A stretch of 21,138 nucleotides of DNA from an uncultured Bacilli bacterium (GCA_944358225.1 CALVQP010000010.1:1-21138); one strand, 5' to 3'; positions 7,598 through 15,031 are shown, counted from the first letter of the stretch. Translations and numbers: made by a program. Notes: generated from the sequence alone by a model not told the origin.

Positions 7598-9046
7598 CTA
7601 TTTTCTTTTTACAAACATTTTCATCAAATTACTTTTTCCCTTTAGTAAACTTGGATACTTTGAATCCTTATTTACACATTTTAAAGCAGTGCCTAAAACT
7701 CCCGTTGTATTGCCAAAAGCAATTGAATAATCTTCCTTTTTATAACGTTCATCAACTATTAAGAATGGTACAGATCCGTAAAAATTTACTAACTCTTTGG
7801 CTGAACCGACAGTTGAAGTTACTACTTCTTTATTAATGCCAAAAAGTGATGATACTAGTAAAGTCGCCTTACCTGCGCATAACTCTTTAATTAAAGCTAA
7901 TTGACTATCTATTTCATGGAGTTTCGCTTTAATATCACTAATACTACCCAATTCATCAATAGAAGTATTAATAATAATTAATTCATAAGCCGAATTATTA
8001 ATTAATGCTGATATATTTTCTTTACTAGTTAAAATGTTATCACTTAATAAAAATTTTACTCGCGGAGATACTACATTTTTTAATCCATTAGCCATAAAAT
8101 TAATCAAGTTTAAATGTTTTTGCTCATCAACAATTAATGCATTAATATTAGTTTTTTCTAAATAATCAGCCATATATTCTTTAGCTTGAACAGTATCCAA
8201 AAGCGCTTGCACTTGCAAGGACCCAACTAAAGGAAATAACGAATAAAAAGCAAAAGTACTACTATCTAAGGTATTATAAGCTATTCTCGGACTAACAATT
8301 CCTTCAACTAACTTCTGATAATCATCCTTGGCAAAGTTAAAAAAGAACACAATATCTTCATTAGCCATACTAAATTCATCATTAACACAAAATGGTGTAA
8401 TATCTGCTGGCATAATTCCCGCTGATTCCAAAATTGTAAATTTTTTTACATATTGCACCCACGCTTCGCCACTTTTACTATTACGCATTACGCGTTCAAA
8501 AATCCTTAAATCTTCGACTTTACTCTTATCTGTTAAACAACTTTCTCCCAAAATCATCCCGATATTTGATATTTTAAAATTGGTATAAGTAAAGTTATTT
8601 ATATTTTTAACAATCGTTTTATATTCACTTAAACTCTTTTGATTCAAAATAAAATGCACATGAATTCTACTGGTATCAACTTTCATAATTCTAATAAAAT
8701 TATTTAATTGTTCTATTACTTCATAGCTTTCTAACTTCAAAAAAATATGAATCTTACTAGAAGAAGTTAAAAGTTTAGTATTAAAATCTTTAATTTTTTC
8801 ATGTTCAAATAACTTATTTTCCGAAATCAAATCATTTAGATAGGTAATATTGCTAGTATTAATAGATCCCGTACTAAACAATTGATAAGCTGTTGAATAA
8901 TCATATGCTTTTGACTCTACAGAACCAAAAATATTAGTTTTCATCATATTATCTAATGTCGGAAGTAAATTTTCATCATATATACTATAAGAATCCTTCT
9001 TCTCAATTCCAAAACCATTAATTAAAAAAAGAATTGTTTTATTCAC
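7598..9046 (-). CDS. Degenerate homologue of cofactor-independent phosphoglycerate mutase (probable pseudoenzyme)
   Basis: A 482-residue soluble protein that follows the iPGM (GpmI, alkaline phosphatase superfamily) sequence from end to end but without its active site. Landmarks include LFLINGFGI (6-14) for the family's LIILDGFG, DIVFFFNFAKDD (231-242) for VIFFNFRPDR, EQKHLNLINFMANG (308-321) for EKYPHVTFFFNGG, and a C-terminal helix matching the one after the metal motif. At the catalytic positions: the first metal aspartate is Asn10, GGVHSH is replaced by YEVIEQ, DGRD by NQKS (135-138), NPDMVGH by NTSIDELG, and TADHGN by SSLFGIN (399-405). A serine (Ser51) remains near the nucleophile position. 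So mutase activity is very unlikely and a binding or regulatory role is possible. Start is GTG 9046 with GAGGGTG upstream and a -10 TATAAT at 9073-9078. The homology is inferred from landmark motifs only. Confidence 0.75.
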   Translation of the reverse strand: MNKTILFLINGFGIEKKDSYSIYDENLLPTLDNMMKTNIFGSVESKAYDYSTAYQLFSTGSINTSNITYLNDLISENKLFEHEKIKDFNTKLLTSSSKIHIFLKLESYEVIEQLNNFIRIMKVDTSRIHVHFILNQKSLSEYKTIVKNINNFTYTNFKISNIGMILGESCLTDKSKVEDLRIFERVMRNSKSGEAWVQYVKKFTILESAGIMPADITPFCVNDEFSMANEDIVFFFNFAKDDYQKLVEGIVSPRIAYNTLDSSTFAFYSLFPLVGSLQVQALLDTVQAKEYMADYLEKTNINALIVDEQKHLNLINFMANGLKNVVSPRVKFLLSDNILTSKENISALINNSAYELIIINTSIDELGSISDIKAKLHEIDSQLALIKELCAGKATLLVSSLFGINKEVVTSTVGSAKELVNFYGSVPFLIVDERYKKEDYSIAFGNTTGVLGTALKCVNKDSKYPSLLKGKSNLMKMFVKRK

Positions 9047-9103
9047 ACTTAAACACCCTCTAACTAAAAATAATTATAACGCAAATAATAAAGAAAATAA
9101 ATC

Positions 9104-9131
9104 AAAAAGCTACTATTAATATATAGTAACT
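9104..9131 (-). terminator. Terminator after the YetF-like C-terminal half, overlapping its stop codon
   Basis: On the minus strand AGTTACTAT (9123-9131) pairs with ATAGTAGCT (9108-9116) through nine base pairs including one U-G wobble, with T residues following (9104-9108). The TAA stop (9116-9118) sits at the loop edge. Confidence 0.6.
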
Positions 9132-9361
9132 TCATCATATCCATTAACACTTAAAAGTAAAACATTTTCACACTTTTTATTATTTTGTTTTAAAATTTCC
9201 TTAACCCAAGTTTTCGTTTTCTTCGCCCTTTTTAATTCGGATATATCAATTTTACCATCAATAATTAAATCATAACAAAGAGTCTGTTTAGAACTCTTTT
9301 TCAAATTAGTATTTTTAAATTCACCTGTGGTAGAAGATTGATAATTTGTCTTTAACAACAC
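9116..9361 (-). CDS. C-terminal half of split YetF/DUF421 protein
   Basis: An 81-residue frame beginning at GTG 9361 (MLLKTNYQSSTTGEF...). It continues the reading frame of the upstream half exactly: after the TAA at 9380-9382 come six sense codons (PSGGLS) and then this GTG. In intact YetF proteins the same region reads roughly AILEPNGELSVLLKSEYQ, so this is the second half of the cytoplasmic YetF domain, with LCYDLIIDGKID (28-39) as its characteristic strand and WVKEIL (52-57). The codons for Ser-Gly-Gly supply GGAGG seven bases before the GTG, so independent initiation is plausible. Whether the two pieces assemble or both are dead is open. A terminator follows at once. Confidence 0.7.
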   Translation of the reverse strand: MLLKTNYQSSTTGEFKNTNLKKSSKQTLCYDLIIDGKIDISELKRAKKTKTWVKEILKQNNKKCENVLLLSVNGYDEVTIY

Positions 9362-9379
9362 ACTTAATCCTCCACTCGG

Positions 9380-9784
9380 TTATAAAATAGCACAATCTAA
9401 TTGTGCTAAATCAAAACAGCCTTTTAAACGACAATATTCTAATACTTTAGCCACACTAAACTTTGTTTTAGCCAAATTATTTTTAATGAATTTTCCATCT
9501 TGAAATAAAATTACTGGCTGCCCATCAACAGTCTCTAATACATCATGATCTTTATAAGTTAAATAAGAAATCCCATATCCAATAGCACCAAAAATAACTA
9601 ATGCTAACAAAGCATTTGTTACAGGTAAATCAACACTAATAATTCCATCCGCGGCAATACTTCCAATAGTTATACCAATCACGTAATCATACATCGTCAA
9701 ATGCTGAAGTTGCTTTTTCCCTAAAAACTTAGTAACTATAAATAACATTACAAAAACAAGAATACTTCGAACAAGAATTTGCAT
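9380..9784 (-). CDS. N-terminal half of split YetF/DUF421 membrane protein
   Basis: A 134-residue membrane protein with three hydrophobic segments (about residues 3-18, 32-50 and 54-74) and the DUF421 hallmark KFLGKKQLQHLTMYDYVIGI, in which GKKQL and YDYVIGITIGSIAA are typical. It is followed by the first part of the cytoplasmic YetF domain (VDGQPVILFQDGKFI, then KVLEYCRLKGCFDLAQLDCAIL). YetF proteins have been linked to spore-coat, stress or antibiotic phenotypes, but the molecular role is not settled. The frame ends at TAA 9380-9382 where the family has glutamate (GAA), in other words a single-base nonsense change. I prefer ATG 9784, which has GGTGAT upstream and starts close to the first helix, over GTG 9808 with no good site. 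It lies 37 bp downstream of the PUA-like gene in the same operon. Confidence 0.8.
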   Translation of the reverse strand: MQILVRSILVFVMLFIVTKFLGKKQLQHLTMYDYVIGITIGSIAADGIISVDLPVTNALLALVIFGAIGYGISYLTYKDHDVLETVDGQPVILFQDGKFIKNNLAKTKFSVAKVLEYCRLKGCFDLAQLDCAIL

Positions 9785-9821
9785 AAAATCACCGTTTTTA
9801 GTATTCACTTATCTCATAAAA

Positions 9822-10241
9822 CTATACATTTTCCTTTAAAATATCAATATTTTCTAAAATTATCCAATCAATTAAAGGCGCCTGTTTTTTTATTTTAAAA
9901 GTTTCAATTTTTTTCATATTTTCTACTTCAATTAAACAAAGACATTTTTTTAAAGCCTTTTCTTTTTCTTTGGATGTCAAATTTAGCTCTTTGTAATATT
10001 TAATAAGTTCTCTTTTTACTTGAGTTAATGGTAATTTAGTATAATTATATACATTTTTAATTGTCGCAACATAACTTACTTCCCGGCTATCTTTTTCCGT
10101 AAAATATATTTTTTCGCCTTTAAAAACTCTACTATGAGGAATCTTGCGACTATCGGCAGCCCTTAAAATCATAGTACGCTCCAAATTAACAAACTTTTCT
10201 AAAACTTTTTCCTTTTTATCGCAAAAAAATACATGTTCCAT
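9822..10241 (-). CDS. Small PUA/ASCH-like protein of unknown function
   Basis: A 139-residue soluble protein rich in lysine and glutamate. Residues about 22-65 (RTMILRAADSRKIPHSRVFK, then EKIYFTEKDSREVSYVATIK) look like the beta-barrel of the PUA/ASCH superfamily: a strand with a polar RAADSRK turn, then G-E-x-IYF and an alternating strand ending in a VATIKNV segment. Such domains often bind RNA or modified nucleic acid, but no family member is recognised with certainty. The middle (67-105) is helical and charged. ATG 10241 has AGGAG upstream and a good promoter at 10277-10304. The YetF-like gene follows 37 bp later with no terminator between, which suggests cotranscription. The domain call is tentative; hypothetical protein is the safe label. 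Confidence 0.6.
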   Translation of the reverse strand: MEHVFFCDKKEKVLEKFVNLERTMILRAADSRKIPHSRVFKGEKIYFTEKDSREVSYVATIKNVYNYTKLPLTQVKRELIKYYKELNLTSKEKEKALKKCLCLIEVENMKKIETFKIKKQAPLIDWIILENIDILKENV

Positions 10242-10276
10242 AAACCCTACTCCTAAGTTAATATATAGACTATACC

Positions 10277-10304
10277 ATTATATCATTTCTGTTACGTTTA
10301 TCAA
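10277..10304 (-). promoter_or_regulatory. Promoter of the PUA-like/YetF-like operon
   Basis: On the minus strand TTGATA (10299-10304) and TATAAT (10277-10282) stand 16 bp apart. On the plus strand TACGTTTAT occurs twice with a 12-bp period (10293-10301 and 10305-10313), covering the -35 region; this may be an operator. Confidence 0.65.
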
Positions 10305-10359
10305 TACGTTTATGTTAATCGTTTTAAAAATGGATAGAATTTAAAAAAATAGGTACTTA

Positions 10360-10387
10360 AAAATAATCGCCATCTGACGATTATTTT
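10360..10387 (-). terminator. Terminator of the ABC transporter gene
   Basis: AAAATAATCG (10360-10369) and CGATTATTTT (10378-10387) form a perfect 10-bp stem with an eight-base loop, 15 bases after the minus-strand stop; the U-tract on that strand is five bases. Confidence 0.75.
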
Positions 10388-10402
10388 ATTCTATTTTTGA
10401 AT

Positions 10403-12931
10403 TTATTCACTTCTCAAAGCGACGACTGGATCCTTTTTACTTGCAATACGTGATGGAATTAAACCTGCTATAACAGTTAATAAAACACTAATAACTATTA
10501 ATATTATAGCACCACCAATTGGTAATTTAGAAAGGCCAGATATATTAACCATATTTTTAATAATAATATTAGCTGGAATATTTATTAAAATTGTAACTAC
10601 AATACCCAAAATACCAGCTACTAAACCCTCTATTAAAGTCTCCGCATTAAATACCCTTGAAATATCTTTTTTACTTGCCCCAATAGCTCTTAATATTCCA
10701 ATTTCTTTTGTCCTTTCAATAACTGAAATATAAGTGATAATAGCAATCATAATAGATGATACCACCAAACTAATTGCCACAAACGCAATTAATACAGTAC
10801 TTATAACATCAACAATTGTCGACACTGAGCTCATCATTAAACCTACAATATCGGTATAAGTTATCTTTTCTTGTTCATTTTTATCCTTATTATAATCATT
10901 TATTATTTTTTCAATTTGCTCTTTAGCTTCAAAATCCTTTGGATAAATATTAATCGTATCCGGATTACTTAAATCCGCCGCTCCTAGTTTATTTAAAACC
11001 TGTTCATAAGTCATATTTTTACTTTGCGATACACTAGCAATTAAAGATGCTATTTCTTGCTCAGATAATCCTCTTAAACTAGCATAATTACTAACATCTA
11101 ACGAAATATCTTCATTAAAATTTTTACCAGTTAAAACATTTATATTCGAATTTTCTTTTTGTTCTTTAACTATTTGAGACTCATTTATTCTATTAATTAA
11201 ATGCGTCTTTAATTCTTTGGTATAACCAACCATTCCTGCTGAAGTAGTTCCTACAACAGCCTCTTCATTAGGTCTAATGATTCCCACTATTTTTATTTCT
11301 TCGGCATTTTTTAAAACTTCTTTAATATAATTTTCATCATCTTCCTTTGAAAACCAAATACCATTTTGTTTTTGATAATAATCAGTATTTAACAAAAGTT
11401 TAAAACTTAAACCAATTAAATCAGTAGTTTCATAAGCATTTTCCGAAAAAGAAACTTCCTTACCAGCTGTCATATTATCAAATTGTTCTTTTAAATCATC
11501 CTGACTTAAAATGCCTAAACTGTATAAAGTATAATCTGATATTTGGTTATTTTTATCAACTTGCAATACAACTTCATTATAATTTTGTGGCCATGACCCA
11601 TCTACTAAATCATATTGTTGTTTGAGTAATTTTTCATTATCTAAAAGCTCATAAAATACATCATAGTTTTGCATCATCGAACTATAAGCACTAGACATTC
11701 CCGATGTTCCCATCCCTATAGCATCTAATACCGTAGTAGGATTTACTCTTTGAACATTTTCTAAATCATTTTTATATAAATTCAGTTGCACATCATAATC
11801 AAAATCTATTGCAGAAGTATATTTTTTTAATGACTCATGATTTTCTAAATAATCTTTAAAAGAAGCTAAATCATTAATTTTAACTTGACTACTCATTGTC
11901 TCAAACATATCTCCCATAATATTTACAGAATGTATTTTATCATCATTATAATTATTTGTTTTGTGATTTTCAGCCAAGCTAAATATCATCGAAGACATAT
12001 CAATAGACTCTTTTTGAATACTAATCGGATAAGATGATAAAGTTTCTTCTTCAACCTTATCAATATACTTTTGAATACCATTTGATAACGATAATATTAA
12101 TGCAATACCAATTATCCCGATGGATCCTGCAAAAGCTGTTAAAATTGTCCTGCCTTTTTTAGTTAATAAATTATTCATACTCAAAGTTAAAGCCGTTTTA
12201 AAACTCATCGAAGTTTTTTTACTCTTAGACTTTATTTTGGAACTTTCCTCTATTTTTTCATAAGGATTAGAATCATCCACAATCTTTCCATCTAATAACT
12301 TAATTATTCTCGTAGAATATTCTTCTGCCAAAGCCGGATTATGTGTTACCATAATTACCAATTTATCCTTAGCTACCTCTTTTAATAACTCCATTATTTG
12401 AATACTTGTTTTAGAATCAAGTGCCCCCGTTGGTTCATCAGCAAGTAGCACGTCCGGATCATTAATTAAGGCTCTAGCTATAGCAACTCGTTGCATCTGA
12501 CCACCTGATAATTGATTGGGCTTTTTATACATTTGATCTTTAAGTCCCACTTTTTTTAATACTTCTTTAGCTTTTTTTAGACGTTCTTTTTTTCCAACCC
12601 CTGATAATGTTAAAGCAAGTTCTACATTGGCTAAAACATTTTGGTGCATAATCAAATTATAACTTTGAAATACAAAACCAACACTGTGATTACGATATGT
12701 ATCCCAATCACGATCATTGAAAGACTTAGTTGATTTGCCATTTATCATTAAATCTCCACTAGTATAATTATCTAATCCCCCGATGATATTAAGCAACGTT
12801 GTTTTTCCACAACCACTTTGACCCAAAATACTAACAAATTCACTATCTCTAAATTTTAAACTGACATTTTTTAAAGCTTGAACTTCTTCTGTAGCTATAT
12901 ATACTTTTTTTATTTTTTTTAATTCTAACAT
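10403..12931 (-). CDS. ABC transporter, ATPase fused to FtsX-type permease (MacB-like)
   Basis: An 842-residue fusion. The N-terminal ABC domain (about 1-225) has Walker A GQSGCGKTT (37-45), Q-loop FQSYNL (88-93), signature LSGGQ (141-145), Walker B VLLADEP (161-167) and the H-loop VTHN (195-198). A charged linker (about 225-245) leads to the permease: one helix at about 263-285, a large extracytoplasmic domain of some 420 residues (MacB-PCD-like), and three helices at about 713-740, 766-792 and 803-825 in a FtsX domain ending PSRIASKKDPVVALRSE, the classic family C-terminus. MacB-type systems act mechanically on envelope substrates such as peptides, lipids or antibiotics; the substrate here is unknown. 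ATG 12931 is preferred because GAAGG lies seven bases upstream; ATG 12937 would almost touch it. A -10 TATAAT is at 12954-12959. There is no separate periplasmic partner nearby. Confidence 0.92.
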   Translation of the reverse strand: MLELKKIKKVYIATEEVQALKNVSLKFRDSEFVSILGQSGCGKTTLLNIIGGLDNYTSGDLMINGKSTKSFNDRDWDTYRNHSVGFVFQSYNLIMHQNVLANVELALTLSGVGKKERLKKAKEVLKKVGLKDQMYKKPNQLSGGQMQRVAIARALINDPDVLLADEPTGALDSKTSIQIMELLKEVAKDKLVIMVTHNPALAEEYSTRIIKLLDGKIVDDSNPYEKIEESSKIKSKSKKTSMSFKTALTLSMNNLLTKKGRTILTAFAGSIGIIGIALILSLSNGIQKYIDKVEEETLSSYPISIQKESIDMSSMIFSLAENHKTNNYNDDKIHSVNIMGDMFETMSSQVKINDLASFKDYLENHESLKKYTSAIDFDYDVQLNLYKNDLENVQRVNPTTVLDAIGMGTSGMSSAYSSMMQNYDVFYELLDNEKLLKQQYDLVDGSWPQNYNEVVLQVDKNNQISDYTLYSLGILSQDDLKEQFDNMTAGKEVSFSENAYETTDLIGLSFKLLLNTDYYQKQNGIWFSKEDDENYIKEVLKNAEEIKIVGIIRPNEEAVVGTTSAGMVGYTKELKTHLINRINESQIVKEQKENSNINVLTGKNFNEDISLDVSNYASLRGLSEQEIASLIASVSQSKNMTYEQVLNKLGAADLSNPDTINIYPKDFEAKEQIEKIINDYNKDKNEQEKITYTDIVGLMMSSVSTIVDVISTVLIAFVAISLVVSSIMIAIITYISVIERTKEIGILRAIGASKKDISRVFNAETLIEGLVAGILGIVVTILINIPANIIIKNMVNISGLSKLPIGGAIILIVISVLLTVIAGLIPSRIASKKDPVVALRSE

Positions 12932-13017
12932 TATCATACCTTCTTTACTAAATATTATACTACAAAGAGTATATATTTAGGATTATCTTTATTATTTAAT
13001 CTCCAAAAGTATCACAC

Positions 13018-13046
13018 TTGTAAAGCATCATTAAATCCTGTATACT
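13018..13046 (+). promoter_or_regulatory. Promoter of the dgkA-like gene
   Basis: TTGTAA (13018-13023) and TATACT (13041-13046) with a 17-bp spacer precede the GAGGA ribosome binding site and the ATG at 13073. Confidence 0.7.
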
Positions 13047-13072
13047 TAATATTAGAAAGCGAGGATTTATTA

Positions 13073-13456
13073 ATGCGTAATCTCTTTAAAAAAGATAATA
13101 AAGCTCCTCTTTACAAAAGTTTTTATCATGCTTTTTGTGGTATATTAAGCTGCCTAAAAGAAGAACGTAATATGTTTATTCATTTTAGTATTATGTGTTT
13201 AGTTATAATATTTGGTTTTATTTTTAATATTAAATTAAGTGAATGGATTATATGTATCATTTTATTTAGTTTAGTAATGGCCTTAGAACTAGTTAACACT
13301 GCTATTGAAACCACTATTGATATTTGTAGTCCTCAAATTAATCCTAAGGCTAAAATAGCTAAAGATACCGCAGCTGGCGCAGTCTTACTTACAGCTATTG
13401 CTTCTGCAATTATTGGATTAATCATCTTTATTCCTAAAATCATGGCAATATTTTAA
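13073..13456 (+). CDS. dgkA: Undecaprenol/diacylglycerol kinase (DgkA family)
   Basis: A 127-residue integral membrane kinase that phosphorylates a lipid alcohol with ATP; Gram-positive members mainly use undecaprenol and so feed the carrier-lipid pool needed for cell wall and surface glycans. Family motifs are intact: LELVNTAIE at 71-79 with Glu72, Asn75 and Glu79, and KD followed by AAGAV at 97-104 with Asp98. Three membrane segments (about 36-52, 56-76 and 100-123) follow an amphipathic N-terminal helix. The length is normal. The ATG at 13073 follows GAGGA with a seven-base spacer and a strong promoter. It is divergent from the ABC transporter. It sits near the glycan genes, which rely on the same lipid carrier, but is not in their operon. 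The choice between undecaprenol and diacylglycerol is inferred from the Gram-positive context. Confidence 0.9.
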   Translation: MRNLFKKDNKAPLYKSFYHAFCGILSCLKEERNMFIHFSIMCLVIIFGFIFNIKLSEWIICIILFSLVMALELVNTAIETTIDICSPQINPKAKIAKDTAAGAVLLTAIASAIIGLIIFIPKIMAIF

Positions 13457-13474
13457 TTGTTCATAACTTAAAAC

Positions 13475-13483
13475 TTATCCACA
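13475..13483 (+). promoter_or_regulatory. Single consensus DnaA box
   Basis: TTATCCACA matches the DnaA box consensus exactly, 18 bases after the dgkA stop. Only one copy was noticed, so it is not evidence of an origin; it may be chance. Confidence 0.3.
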
Positions 13484-13486
13484 GCA

Positions 13487-13542
13487 AAAAATTACACTTA
13501 TAAGAAACTTTACTCATTTAGTTTTACTTAAGTGTAATTTTT
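13487..13542. terminator. Terminator after dgkA
   Basis: AAAAATTACACTTA (13487-13500) pairs perfectly with TAAGTGTAATTTTT (13529-13542) over 14 bp, with a second small hairpin in the 28-base loop. T-rich sequence follows on the plus strand and an A run allows function on the minus strand too. Confidence 0.7.
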
Positions 13543-13769
13543 CTTTTTTGATAAATTATATAATAAGCCATAATAATTTGAATAATCATTATTGGTACAG
13601 CTAAGATAAACATATATTTAAAACCAAAATCAAACATCAATCCTGCTAAAAAAATATTCCCCAAGCAAATTAAAAATATAATTGATTACGGTAAAGTCTA
13701 AAACATATTTTTCTTTAACTTGATTAGTAATAAAGCCAAAAATTAAATTACTATAAGCTATATTAGTAA
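13541..13769 (-). pseudogene. Remnant of a membrane protein gene
   Basis: The minus strand holds pieces of one hydrophobic protein in two frames. One reads VTNIAYSNLIFGFITNQVKE, then KYVLDFTVINYIFNLLGEYF, and is followed in another frame by NIFLAGLMFDFGFKYMFILA, then VPIMIIQIIMAYYIIYQKRK just before the dgkA terminator. Stops and frame changes separate them and no start codon with a ribosome binding site was found. The composition resembles the end of a polytopic transporter, but I cannot name the family. With the adjacent acetyltransferase remnant this explains the 530-bp stretch without an intact gene. Confidence 0.45.
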
Positions 13770-13944
13770 CTATCCAATTTTTTTAGAAAAAAATCCTGCT
13801 TCTTCTAAATCAAAATCATGAGGCATGAGCTGAAACTCGAATATTTTTAAACCACAAAGCCATTTTTACACATTTATGTTGTTTACAAATATCTGTTATA
13901 TAATCAAGCATCTCCGTTGCAATATTATGCTCTGATTTTACACA
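13770..13944 (-). pseudogene. Remnant of a GNAT-type acetyltransferase gene
   Basis: On the minus strand the frame reads VKSEHNIATEMLDYITDICK and continues KCVKMALWFKNIRVSAH, which resembles motif A and the following helix and strand of GNAT acetyltransferases. It then shifts frame to MPHDFDLEEAGFFSKKIG before TAG (13770-13772). In intact relatives the two pieces would be joined by a short F-Y-E-K-x-GF segment, which is absent, so an internal deletion is likely. No start codon or upstream domain remains; the terminator of the glycosyltransferase gene lies directly upstream. The family call is tentative. Confidence 0.45.
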
Positions 13945-13947
13945 AAC

Positions 13948-13970
13948 AAAAAAGGAATAAACAATATTCC
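13948..13970 (-). terminator. Terminator of the first glycosyltransferase gene
   Basis: On the minus strand GGAATA (13965-13970), a five-base loop and TATTCC (13954-13959) form a hairpin followed by a T run (13948-13953), 18 bases after the stop at 13989. Confidence 0.65.
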
Positions 13971-13988
13971 TAATTAAATTTAGTTAAT

Positions 13989-14939
13989 TTATTTATTATT
14001 TTCTTCAGTTTCCTTAACAATGTATATTGGACGTTTTTTACTTTCTAAATATGTTCTTGATAAATATTGACCCATTATTCCCAAACAAAATAGTTGAATA
14101 CCACTACAAAATAAAATTATGCAAGCAAGCGATGGCCAACCAGAAACCGGATCACCAATTAATAAAGTTTTAATTAAAATTACTACTACAGCAATAAAAG
14201 CTACTAAACAAAATACAATTCCCATTAATGTCGAAATAGCTAAGGGAATAGTTGTAAAAGCTACTATTCCTTCAATAGCATACAAAAATAATTTCCAAAA
14301 CGACCACTTAGTCTCTCCGGCAATACGTTCTACATTTTCATATTCTATCCATTTGGTGTTAAACCCAACAAAACTAAATAGTCCCTTAGAATATCTATTA
14401 TATTCTTTACAAGAAATAACGGCATCCACCATTTGTCTTGTCATCAAACGATAATCTCTTGCTCCATCTACCATTTCTATTTTAGACATTTTATTTATTA
14501 ATTTATAAAACATTCGAGCAAAAAAACTTCTAATAGGTGGCTCTCCTTTACGACTAACTCTCCTGGTTGCTACACTATCATAACCACCGTTTTTTATATA
14601 ATTGAGCATACTAGGAAGCAATGAAGGCGGATCTTGTAAATCCACATCCATAATAGTTACATAATCTCCCTTAGAATACTCTAAACCTGCTAGCATACCA
14701 GCTTCTTTACCAAAATTTCTTGACATAGACACATATCTTACTCGTTTATCTTTTTTTGATAAACTTTTTAATATTTTTAATGTTTTATCTTTACTTCCAT
14801 CATTTATGAATATATATTCAAAATCATACTCACTTAATTTATTGGAAATTTTTATTATTTCATTATAAAAAATCGGAATTGCTTCCTCTTCATTATAACA
14901 AGGGACAATAACACTAATTAATTCAGTTGTTTTTTTCAT
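13989..14939 (-). CDS. GtrB-like family 2 glycosyltransferase (polyprenyl-phosphate type)
   Basis: A 316-residue enzyme with an N-terminal GT-A domain and two C-terminal membrane helices (about 225-255 and 265-290). It starts LISVIVPCYNEEEAIPIFYN, has INDGSKD at 45-51 and MDVDLQDPP at 97-105, the nucleotide-sugar and metal-binding motif of the DPM1/GtrB group. These enzymes move a sugar from a nucleotide donor to undecaprenyl or dolichyl phosphate on the inner face of the membrane, giving the donor for GT-C enzymes outside. Start ATG 14939 is preferred over the upstream TTG because the motif begins close to it, though its ribosome binding site is weak. A promoter is at 14983-15011 and a terminator follows, so it is a single-gene unit, separate from the related gene at 16405-17361. 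The sugar is unknown. Confidence 0.9.
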   Translation of the reverse strand: MKKTTELISVIVPCYNEEEAIPIFYNEIIKISNKLSEYDFEYIFINDGSKDKTLKILKSLSKKDKRVRYVSMSRNFGKEAGMLAGLEYSKGDYVTIMDVDLQDPPSLLPSMLNYIKNGGYDSVATRRVSRKGEPPIRSFFARMFYKLINKMSKIEMVDGARDYRLMTRQMVDAVISCKEYNRYSKGLFSFVGFNTKWIEYENVERIAGETKWSFWKLFLYAIEGIVAFTTIPLAISTLMGIVFCLVAFIAVVVILIKTLLIGDPVSGWPSLACIILFCSGIQLFCLGIMGQYLSRTYLESKKRPIYIVKETEENNK

Positions 14940-14982
14940 AACAATACCCAATCCTTAAGTAAAATTTGCTTATTTTAGCTTT

Positions 14983-15011
14983 ATTTTAATCTATTTTCTT
15001 TATATTGTAAA
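14983..15011 (-). promoter_or_regulatory. Promoter of the first glycosyltransferase gene
   Basis: On the minus strand TTTACA (15006-15011) and TAAAAT (14983-14988) are separated by 17 bp. Confidence 0.5.
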
Positions 15012-15031
15012 TAATAATCTAATTAATGATA

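Noticed and set aside
13475..13483. Replication origin suggested by a DnaA box
   Set aside because: Only one consensus box was seen, with no cluster, no dnaA or dnaN gene and no unwinding element; kept only as a low-confidence site.
14119..14454. 111-codon plus-strand open frame opposite the first glycosyltransferase
   Set aside because: It is the complement of a well-supported gene, lacks a ribosome binding site and matches no known protein pattern.
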